13,279 nucleotides of DNA from Pseudomonadota bacterium (lineage in GTDB: Bacteria; Pseudomonadota; Gammaproteobacteria; Burkholderiales; Casimicrobiaceae). Location of the stretch: assembly GCA_029571495.1 (NCBI GenBank), contig JAKPSO010000778.1, positions 1 through 13,279 of the forward strand. The letters are read 5' to 3'. The notes beneath the pieces are model-generated. The model worked only from the letters and a program-made list of their open reading frames with translations. It was not told where the DNA came from and searched no databases. A program made the position numbers and the translations under genes. The stretch's first letter is position 1. Each line of letters starts with the position of its first letter. Below are positions 1 to 5,673 of this stretch, piece after piece.

Positions 1-284
1 ATCGTCGGAAAGTCCATCGGCAGCCCACCCGCGAGCATCACGCCGCGCTTCACGGCCTCGATGAGCTGCGGCGCATTTCCGTGGCACGGGTTGTAGGCGC
101 TCCCCGTGTTGGCGATGCCGATCACTGGGCGGTCGAGTGCTTTGTCGCTGTAGCCCGCGCCTTTGATGAATGCCTTGCGAAGAAACAGTGAAAAGCCTTG
201 ATCGCCATAACTCGTGAGGCCCTTTCGCATGCCCGTTGCGGTGGTTTCGGGTTTCTTCGTGTCGTCTTTTGGAGTGTTTGCCAT
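1..284 (-). CDS. IlvD/Edd-family dehydratase (dihydroxy-acid or sugar-acid dehydratase), N-terminal part only
   Basis: Partial gene running off the left edge; the first 94 residues are visible. The start is the ATG complementary to 282-284 and opens with a hydrophilic leader (MANTPKDDTKKPETTATG). Next come the family's N-terminal hallmarks: RKGLTSYGDQGFSLFLRKAF, then RPVIGIANTGSAYNPCHGN, then EAVKRGVMLAGGLPMDFPT. The Cys in NPCHGN aligns with the first Fe-S cluster ligand of the IlvD/Edd family. Members dehydrate 2,3-dihydroxy acids or aldonic acids to 2-keto acids using an Fe-S cluster and Mg2+. The N-terminus alone cannot separate branched-chain amino acid IlvD from aldonate (arabonate, xylonate) dehydratases. 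It lies 108 bp downstream of the LysR gene on the same strand, beside a tartrate dehydratase operon, so I lean towards a catabolic hydroxy-acid or sugar-acid role; this is inference. Confidence 0.85.
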   Translation of the reverse strand, partial: MANTPKDDTKKPETTATGMRKGLTSYGDQGFSLFLRKAFIKGAGYSDKALDRPVIGIANTGSAYNPCHGNAPQLIEAVKRGVMLAGGLPMDFPT

Positions 285-392
285 CGGTATGCGTTCAGGG
301 TGAAATCGGGGAGCAGGGGCGACGTTAGCGTTAAGTCAGCAAGTGTCTTCTCTGCGGCCGGTTGGCGCTACAAATCGTCTCTTTAATCGTGC

Positions 393-1316
393 CTATCGAG
401 TCGCGCGTTGCACGGCGCTTGTCACGAAATCTACCAGCGATTTCACGCGCACTGATGCGGCGTGGCGCTGCGCGTACACCGCGTAAATGTCGGCGTCGGG
501 CGTGTGGAAATTTTGCAGGATGTGCACTAGCCGCCCGGTTTTTAGATAGCGCGCCACGTCCCATTCCGCGCGCATCAAAATGCCGTGGCCGTCGAGCGCC
601 CAGTTCACGGCGATTTCGCCATCGTTGGTCGTGAGGTTGCCACGAATCTTCACGTTACTGGCGGTGCTGTTTTTGGATTTCGAAGCGCCCGTTGCAAAGC
701 GCCACAATCCGTATGCCTCGTCACCTTGGCGAATGCCGATGCAATTGTGCTTGGTGAGCTCGCTTGGCGTTTTGGGTGTGCCGAATTTCTTGAGGTAGGT
801 AGGCGCAGCAACCACGATGCGGCGATTGGTCGCGACAAACCGCGCAATTGCGCGCGAGTCTGGTGGGTGACCGAAGCGAAAACACAGATCAAACGAGTCC
901 TCGGTAATCGGTGGCGGATTGACAGAAAGCTGCAACTGAATATCCACCTGCGGGTACTTCTTGACATACGCAGAAATAAGCGGCGCGATTTGCGTGCGGC
1001 CAAACCCCAACGTGGCATTTACGCGCAACAAACCTTTCGGTGCAGCAGTCGCGCCGCGCAGCACATGCTCCATGTCATCCATGTCACTCAATATTTTTCG
1101 CGCATGCAGCACATACGTTTCGCCCTCGGGCGTGAGACTCATGCGACGGGTCGTGCGGTTGACAAGCGCCATGTGCAGACGCGCCTCCATCTGCGCGAGG
1201 CGCTTACTGACTGCCGCCGTGGTCACGCCCAGTTCGCGTGCGGCGGCGCTCAAGCTACCCGACGCGACGAGCGTTGAAAAGAAGCCGAGGTCTGCGGGTT
1301 GTATGCCTTGCGCCAT
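393..1316 (-). CDS. LysR-family transcriptional regulator, probable regulator of the divergent tartrate operon
   Basis: 307 aa, a normal length for LysR-type regulators. The N-terminal winged helix-turn-helix is clear: SGSLSAAARELGVTTAAVSKRLAQ at about residues 19-42, then RLHMALVNRTTRRMSLTPEG. A linker helix (about 62-90) leads to a substrate-binding domain beginning near LLRVNATLGFGRTQIAPL. The gene diverges from the Bug receptor-ttdAB genes across 142 bp holding an AT-rich inverted repeat, the classical layout for a LysR protein controlling its divergent neighbours and itself. In E. coli the LysR protein TtdR controls ttdABT, so a comparable job is plausible here. The inducer (tartrate or another hydroxy acid) is inferred from context only. 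The ATG at 1314-1316 fits the family N-terminus, although its Shine-Dalgarno is weak. The dehydratase gene 108 bp downstream could be co-transcribed. Confidence 0.93.
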   Translation of the reverse strand: MAQGIQPADLGFFSTLVASGSLSAAARELGVTTAAVSKRLAQMEARLHMALVNRTTRRMSLTPEGETYVLHARKILSDMDDMEHVLRGATAAPKGLLRVNATLGFGRTQIAPLISAYVKKYPQVDIQLQLSVNPPPITEDSFDLCFRFGHPPDSRAIARFVATNRRIVVAAPTYLKKFGTPKTPSELTKHNCIGIRQGDEAYGLWRFATGASKSKNSTASNVKIRGNLTTNDGEIAVNWALDGHGILMRAEWDVARYLKTGRLVHILQNFHTPDADIYAVYAQRHAASVRVKSLVDFVTSAVQRATR

Positions 1317-1333
1317 AGCGAGCTAAGAAAGCC

Positions 1334-1359
1334 ATTATTGAATTGCAGTTAACAATAAT
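1334..1359. promoter_or_regulatory. Candidate LysR-type operator (7-bp inverted repeat)
   Basis: Perfect arms ATTATTG (1334-1340) and CAATAAT (1353-1359) flank a 12-nt spacer inside the lysR/receptor divergent intergenic region, in an AT-rich island within GC-rich DNA. The centre (1346.5) lies about 60 bp upstream of a plausible receptor-gene start point near 1407, close to the usual -65 position of LysR activator sites. Its position 18 bp from the lysR start codon also suits autorepression. The symmetry is seen in the sequence; regulator identity is inferred. Confidence 0.55.
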
Positions 1360-1371
1360 TTTACTTTCACG

Positions 1372-1400
1372 TTGGTTCTTAAGTGTCGTGACGTCTTAAT
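1372..1400 (+). promoter_or_regulatory. Possible sigma70-type promoter for the receptor-ttdAB operon
   Basis: A weak -35 TTGGTT (1372-1377) and -10 CTTAAT (1395-1400) are separated by 17 bp, giving a start near 1407 and a leader of about 52 nt. The poor -35 is typical of an activator-dependent promoter and the spacing to the upstream inverted repeat fits LysR activation. This is a by-eye call. Confidence 0.35.
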
Positions 1401-1446
1401 GTTCGTCATCGCCACCACTGACGACCGCGGTTGTCAGATATCGAAA

Positions 1447-1453
1447 AGAGGAG
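1447..1453 (+). promoter_or_regulatory. Strong ribosome binding site that fixes the receptor start
   Basis: AGAGGAG lies 5 nt upstream of the ATG at 1459. The open frame extends upstream to 1372, but this site and the signal peptide directly after the ATG show that translation starts at 1459. Confidence 0.8.
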
Positions 1454-1458
1454 AAAAC

Positions 1459-2427
1459 ATGTTTCATCAGTGCGCAAAGGGGCTGCTTGTCGCCGCGTTA
1501 AGTGTCGCTTGCGCCGCTGCGACGGCGCAAGCGTGGCCCAGCAAGACGCTCACCATCGTCGTACCGTTTCCGGCCGGCGGCACCACCGACGTGTTAGCGC
1601 GTGCGGTCGCGATCAAGCTCGGCGCGGCGCTGGGTCAAACGGTGATTGTCGACAACAAGGCGGGCGCGGGCGCAACGCTTGGCGCGGCCTATGTCGCCAA
1701 GGCACCTGCCGACGGCCACACGTTGCTCATGGGCGCGGTGCATCACACCATCGCCACAAGCGTTTACAAGAAATTGCCGTATAGCTTCGAGAAAGACTTC
1801 GCGCCGATCACGACCGTGGCGTTGGTGCCAAACGTGTTGGTCGTCAACGCAAAAGCCCCGTACACCACCGCAAAGGACGTTGCCGCCGCCGCGAAAGCCG
1901 CGCCGGGAAAGCTCTCGTACGGCTCGAACGGTAACGGCACCGCGCAGCACCTGATCGGCACGCAATTTCAAATGGTGACCGGCGCTGAGATATTGCACGT
2001 ACCGTACAAAGGCAGCGCACCGCTGACGACCGATCTGATCGGCGGACAAGTGGAGATGTCGTTCGACACCATCACGCCGGTACTGCCATTTATCAAGGAT
2101 GGCAAGTTAAAGCCGTTAGCCGTAACGACGGCCAAGCGCTCGTCGTCGTTGCCGGATGTGCCGACCATGCAAGAGGCGGGCATTCCCGGCATCGCGATTG
2201 GCACGTGGTTCGGACTGCTTGCGCCCGTGGCGACACCGAAAGACGTGATGACGCGGCTTAGCACCGAGATCACGAAGATCATTCAGTCGTCTGAATTCAA
2301 GAAACAAATGTTTGACATCGGAGCCGAGCCTGTCGGCAACAAGCCCGAGGAAATGGCAAAGCAGATCAAAGAGGAAACCGAGAAATTCGCGAGCCTCGTC
2401 AAAGCGGGTAAAGTCACCATCAATTGA
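1459..2427 (+). CDS. Bug/TctC-family periplasmic solute-binding protein (tripartite tricarboxylate transporter receptor)
   Basis: 322 aa, the usual size for Bug receptors. A Sec signal peptide (MFHQCAKGLLVAALSVACA...) ends near AQA/WPSK, with predicted cleavage after residue 25. The mature protein opens with the family signature WPSKTLTIVVPFPAGGTTDVLAR, followed by GAGATLGAAYVAKAPADGHTLLMG, LSYGSNGNGTAQHL, the HVPYKG motif and GGQVEMSFDTI. These proteins capture carboxylates in the periplasm and deliver them to TctAB-type permeases, or act as sensors. No TctA or TctB gene is visible, so the permease is either outside the window or shared. ttdA begins 33 bp downstream on the same strand, so transport and dehydration are probably co-expressed. 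Tartrate or a related dicarboxylate is the inferred ligand. The start was chosen at 1459 because of the signal peptide and strong Shine-Dalgarno. Confidence 0.93.
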   Translation: MFHQCAKGLLVAALSVACAAATAQAWPSKTLTIVVPFPAGGTTDVLARAVAIKLGAALGQTVIVDNKAGAGATLGAAYVAKAPADGHTLLMGAVHHTIATSVYKKLPYSFEKDFAPITTVALVPNVLVVNAKAPYTTAKDVAAAAKAAPGKLSYGSNGNGTAQHLIGTQFQMVTGAEILHVPYKGSAPLTTDLIGGQVEMSFDTITPVLPFIKDGKLKPLAVTTAKRSSSLPDVPTMQEAGIPGIAIGTWFGLLAPVATPKDVMTRLSTEITKIIQSSEFKKQMFDIGAEPVGNKPEEMAKQIKEETEKFASLVKAGKVTIN

Positions 2428-2460
2428 TAACCGTTACGGTTCACCACACGGGAGTTTTGT

Positions 2461-3360
2461 GTGAATAAAGAAGCAGCAGTCGCGGACCTGACCCACGTCA
2501 TGTCGAAATTTACGTCGTACATTGGCAAACGATTGCCAACAGACGTCACCGAAAAATTGGGCGAACTTCGCAGCAAGGAAGTGAATTTTCTTGCGAAAGA
2601 AGTGTATGAATCCATGCGCCAAAATCAGGAGGCGGCGGACAAACTGGATCGCCCCAGCTGCCAGGACACGGGCGTGATTCAATATTTTTTGACGGCGGGC
2701 GCGAAGTTTCCGCTGCTCGGCGAACTTGAGGAAATTCTTCTCAACGCAACGCTAGGCGCGACCAAAGACGGCCCGCTGCGTCACAACGCTGTCGAGACGT
2801 TTGAAGAGAAAAACACCGGCACCAACACAGGCTCAAAAATTCCGTGGCTGGATTGGGAGATCGTGCCCAACGACGACAGCGTGATCATCGACGTGTACAT
2901 GGCCGGCGGCGGCTGCACGCTGCCCGGCGCGGCGAAAGTGCTGATGCCCGGTCAAGGCTACGAAGGCGTGGCTGAGTTTGTGTTTGACGTGATCACGTCG
3001 CGCGGCGTGAACGCCTGTCCGCCGCTGTTGGTGGGCGTTGGCGTGTCCACGTCGGCCGAGACTGCCGCGCGGCTGTCGAAGAAAGCGATTCTTCGTCCTG
3101 TCACGTCGCGCCATCCGAACGACAACGCGGCGCTCATGGAAGAACTGTTGGCGGATGGTTTGAATGAGCTCGGGCTTGGGCCGCAAGGGCTCACGGGCAA
3201 CGCGAGTGTGATGGGTGTGAACATCGAATCGTCGGCGCGGCATCCATCAACGATTGGTGTGGCGGTGTCGACGGGCTGTTGGGCGCATCGTCGCGGCAAG
3301 ATCAAGATCAATGCCGACATGTCGTATGAAGTGATTTCGCACAAAGGATTTTCGCTGTGA
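2461..3360 (+). CDS. ttdA: L(+)-tartrate dehydratase alpha subunit (class I fumarase/tartrate dehydratase family)
   Basis: 299 aa against about 303 in E. coli TtdA, with similarity over the full length as I recall that sequence. Landmarks are DRPSCQDTG (Cys67), PLRHNAVE, the YMAGGGCTLPG segment (Cys152), VNACPP (Cys186), LRPVTSRHPN, GPQGLTGNASVMGVNIE and STGCWAHRRG (Cys273). Cys67, Cys186 and Cys273 correspond to the three [4Fe-4S] ligands of this family. With the beta subunit it dehydrates L(+)-tartrate to oxaloacetate in the cytoplasm with an oxygen-sensitive cluster. The start is GTG at 2461 with GGAG at 2451-2454. The neighbouring receptor, beta subunit and LysR regulator support tartrate use. 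Two-subunit class I fumarases share the fold, so fumarate or a methylated homologue remains possible, but the TtdA-like sequence favours tartrate. Confidence 0.92.
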   Translation: MNKEAAVADLTHVMSKFTSYIGKRLPTDVTEKLGELRSKEVNFLAKEVYESMRQNQEAADKLDRPSCQDTGVIQYFLTAGAKFPLLGELEEILLNATLGATKDGPLRHNAVETFEEKNTGTNTGSKIPWLDWEIVPNDDSVIIDVYMAGGGCTLPGAAKVLMPGQGYEGVAEFVFDVITSRGVNACPPLLVGVGVSTSAETAARLSKKAILRPVTSRHPNDNAALMEELLADGLNELGLGPQGLTGNASVMGVNIESSARHPSTIGVAVSTGCWAHRRGKIKINADMSYEVISHKGFSL

Positions 3361-3965
3361 TTAAAGTGCTCACCACCCCGATCAAAGACGAAGACCTAGA
3401 GTCACTCAATGTGGGCGATGTGGTGTATCTCACGGGTATGCTCGTCACCTGCCGCGACGTGGCGCATCGTCGCCTCATTGAGCTCGGCCGCGAGTTGCCC
3501 GTGGACTTAAAAGGCGGTGCGATTTTTCACGCGGGGCCTATCGTTCGCCAGAAGGCAGACGGCGAATACGAGATGGTGTCGATCGGCCCGACGACCAGCA
3601 TGCGCATGGAAAAGTTTGAGAAGGAGTTCATTAAACAAACCGGCGTCAAGCTCATCGTCGGCAAAGGCGGCATGGGCATCGAGACGCAAGAAGGCTGCGT
3701 TGAAAACAAAGCTGTGCACGCGATTTTCCCCGGCGGCTGCGCGGTGCTCGCTGCAACCAAGGTCGAAAAAATCGAAGCGGCTGAGTGGACCGACTTGGGG
3801 ATGCCGGAAACGCTGTGGGTTAACCGCGTGAAGGAATTCGGCCCGCTCATCATTTCGATTGATACCAAGGGCCGCAATCTGATCGAAGAAAACAAAGCGG
3901 TGTTTAACGCGAAGAAAAAACCAATTCTGGAGCGCATCAACGCGCAGATTCGGTTTATCAAGTAA
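3357..3965 (+). CDS. ttdB: L(+)-tartrate dehydratase beta subunit
   Basis: 202 aa, nearly the length of E. coli TtdB (201). It starts with GTG at 3357, overlapping the ttdA stop by four bases (GTGA), so the two subunits are translationally coupled as expected for a stoichiometric heteromer. Family features in order are VLTTPIKDEDL, GDVVYLTGMLVTCRDVAHRR, AIFHAGPIVR, SIGPTTSMRMEKFEKEFI, the glycine-rich VGKGGMG and FPGGCAVLAATKVEKIE, ending in EFGPLIISIDTKGRNLI. This subunit corresponds to the C-terminal domain of one-chain class I fumarases and completes the active site made with the Fe-S-bearing alpha subunit. It is the last gene of the operon; the next gene is convergent, only 28 bp away. 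Confidence 0.93.
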   Translation: MIKVLTTPIKDEDLESLNVGDVVYLTGMLVTCRDVAHRRLIELGRELPVDLKGGAIFHAGPIVRQKADGEYEMVSIGPTTSMRMEKFEKEFIKQTGVKLIVGKGGMGIETQEGCVENKAVHAIFPGGCAVLAATKVEKIEAAEWTDLGMPETLWVNRVKEFGPLIISIDTKGRNLIEENKAVFNAKKKPILERINAQIRFIK

Positions 3966-3970
3966 CGATA

Positions 3971-3986
3971 CGCAGCGCGTGCTGCG
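3971..3986. terminator. Weak hairpin between convergent ttdB and SGNH hydrolase genes
   Basis: A 6-bp GC-rich stem CGCAGC (3971-3976) and GCTGCG (3981-3986) with loop GCGT fills most of the 28-bp convergent gap. No clear T-run follows on either strand, so it may only be a weak bidirectional terminator or an RNA 3'-end stabiliser. Confidence 0.28.
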
Positions 3987-3993
3987 CATGCGT

Positions 3994-5340
3994 TTACGGT
4001 GCGCGCTTCGTCGCGGCGTCGAACAACGAGAGATCAATCGCCATGCCCATCGCCTGATAGCCGAGGCGATTGGGATGCAGCTTGTCGCCCGCGCTACCGA
4101 TGGTGTTGTCGGGAACGAATTCGGCTTTCATGCCGCCAGTTTGAGCGTCGGTGGTGGCGCGATCAAAATCGGCAACGCCATCGAACACGCCGCTCGTGCG
4201 GATGAAGTCGTTGAGCTTTTTGCGCTTTTCGTCTTGCAGCGCAAAGCCGTGCGCGGCGCTGGTGCTGCCGAGCGCGGAGGTGAGCGTTGCGCCGATTACT
4301 TTGACGCCGGGAATTTTCGCGCGCAGCCGCGCCACGCCTTCGCGCATGCCGGCGATGACGGCGTCGGCTTCGGCGTTGCCGTTCTTGCTAAAGTCGTTGG
4401 TGCCTTCAAGCCAAATCACGGCTTTGACACCGGAGAGCGTGAGCACGTCGCGCTCTAGGCGCGAGAGCGCCGACGGGCCGCCGGGGAATGGCTTTTGCGG
4501 TGAATACTCCGCCGGGCCGATGACTTGATTGCCGTCGATGCCCGCGTTCACCACAGACCATTGCAGTGCGCCGTTGCTGCGCGCGTTGAGTCTGCGCCCG
4601 AGCACATCGGGCCAACGGTCGTCGCCGTTCATGGTCGACGCGGTGCCGTCGGTGATTGAATCGCCGAACGCGACGATGGCGCCAGTGGACTTCGGTGCCG
4701 TCATGTCAATCGCGTCCACGAAATACCAAGACGCTGTAGCAAAAGGAAATGCGTCTTCGCGCTCAACGTGCCCTTGCGCGCCTGCGCCTGGGCGAGTGAC
4801 GTACGACGATTGCAGTGCTTTGGCGTGCCACGTCATCGGGCCGCTACTGCCCGCCACGTGAAAACTCACCGCGAGTTTGCGCCCGCGTAGATCCGCGCCC
4901 GCCGTGAACGGCAGCGCCACCGCATCGCTCCACACCGATTCGCCCGCGGGTACGGTCACGCTGCGCTGGCCGCGAAACGAAATCGCTTGATTGCTGCCGG
5001 GGATCAGCGCGGAGCCAGACCATTGCAATCCCACATGCGCGCCGTCGAAGGTGACGGCTTGCGTGCCGAGCGCATTCGAGAAACGCACGCGCGCTTTGTC
5101 GCCCCAGATTTCGGGCTTCATGATGAGCCGAAACGACTGATCGCGCGCGCCGATTTCTGGCGCGGGGAATGCGAGCGAAAGGTTGGGCTGCGCCGACGGG
5201 TTTCCGGTTGGATACGGGCCCTGCACCGACGCCGCCCACGTGGTGACCCAATGCTCGTCCGCGGCGACACTCGGCGCAGCAACGAGCAATGAGACCGCAC
5301 CGAGCAACAGCGAGAACCAATGGGTGTGAATGCGCGCCAT
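3994..5340 (-). CDS. Secreted SGNH/GDSL-family hydrolase (esterase-like)
   Basis: 448 aa from the ATG complementary to 5338-5340. The frame is open further upstream, but AAGGAG seven bases before this ATG and an immediate Sec signal peptide (MARIHTHWFSLLLGAVSLLVAAPSVAA, cleavage near residue 27) decide the start. A beta-rich region of about 190 residues beginning HWVTTWAAS precedes the SGNH domain. All four catalytic blocks are visible: FGDSITDG with nucleophile Ser228, NAGIDGNQV with the oxyanion Gly267, WLEGTNDF with Asn315, and DKLHPN with Asp419 and His422. The HWVTTWAAS start and the arrangement of the blocks resemble GDSL proteins annotated as lysophospholipase L1-like or polysaccharide-modifying esterases. 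The substrate cannot be read from sequence. It probably acts in the periplasm or outside the cell. It is monocistronic and convergent with ttdB. Confidence 0.92.
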   Translation of the reverse strand: MARIHTHWFSLLLGAVSLLVAAPSVAADEHWVTTWAASVQGPYPTGNPSAQPNLSLAFPAPEIGARDQSFRLIMKPEIWGDKARVRFSNALGTQAVTFDGAHVGLQWSGSALIPGSNQAISFRGQRSVTVPAGESVWSDAVALPFTAGADLRGRKLAVSFHVAGSSGPMTWHAKALQSSYVTRPGAGAQGHVEREDAFPFATASWYFVDAIDMTAPKSTGAIVAFGDSITDGTASTMNGDDRWPDVLGRRLNARSNGALQWSVVNAGIDGNQVIGPAEYSPQKPFPGGPSALSRLERDVLTLSGVKAVIWLEGTNDFSKNGNAEADAVIAGMREGVARLRAKIPGVKVIGATLTSALGSTSAAHGFALQDEKRKKLNDFIRTSGVFDGVADFDRATTDAQTGGMKAEFVPDNTIGSAGDKLHPNRLGYQAMGMAIDLSLFDAATKRAP

Positions 5341-5346
5341 GAAGAG

Positions 5347-5352
5347 CTCCTT
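5347..5352 (-). promoter_or_regulatory. Ribosome binding site that decides the SGNH hydrolase start
   Basis: AAGGAG on the minus strand (complement of CTCCTT at 5347-5352) lies six bases upstream of the chosen ATG, supporting the signal-peptide start over longer in-frame extensions. Confidence 0.75.
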
Positions 5353-5673
5353 GCGTTGATCTGAGGTGCGCCGCGAATCAGCGTTGCGGCGCTTGCGTTG
5401 CATTCTGGCGCAGGCGACGTTGCGATGACGCGCGTCGCATCATTTGTGGCGTTGATTTGTGGCGTTGGAGCGAACGCAGCGCGAGCATCCGCTACGCTTA
5501 CGTATGCCCTTCATCGATTTTGCTGCGCAACAGCTTTTTGCGCGAACGACTATTCTTATTGGACTAAGCGTCAATTTGCCCATTAGTCGACTTTACGCGT
5601 TTTCTCCATTAAGCGACCGCCACTTGGTCCTCGGATGCGAAAAGCTGTTGGCCTCACGTACGAGTGAGCACGC
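5353..5673. other. Gap without a convincing gene between divergent SGNH hydrolase and fusion gene
   Basis: This region lies between two divergently transcribed genes, so it must carry promoters for both, but no strong -35/-10 pair could be assigned by eye. Short open frames here have no recognisable protein features. Visible structure: a tandem 13-bp near-duplication at 5443-5468, a 10-bp palindrome GACGCGCGTC around 5427-5436, and a more AT-rich stretch from about 5520 to 5640. An in-frame TGA at 5665-5667 marks the upstream limit of the fusion gene. Confidence 0.5.
5443..5468. repeat. Tandem 13-bp near-duplication
   Basis: TTTGTGGCGTTGA at 5443-5455 is followed directly by TTTGTGGCGTTGG at 5456-5468, identical at 12 of 13 positions. 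It lies about 100-130 bp upstream of the SGNH hydrolase start. It may be slippage or a pair of weak protein-binding repeats. Confidence 0.6.

Noticed and set aside
585..1277. Long open frame on the plus strand (230 codons) antisense to the lysR gene
   Set aside because: Its translation is Arg/His/Cys-rich with no family features and it mirrors the LysR gene, whose domains are clear.
1338..1352. FNR-like site within the lysR/receptor operator region
   Set aside because: Half-sites TTGA and TTAA have wrong spacing and sequence; the 7-bp dyad explains the symmetry better.
5550..5600. CGACTA and TAGTCG inverted arms about 30 bp apart in the divergent gap
   Set aside because: Short arms with a long spacer; expected by chance and not aligned with any promoter elements.
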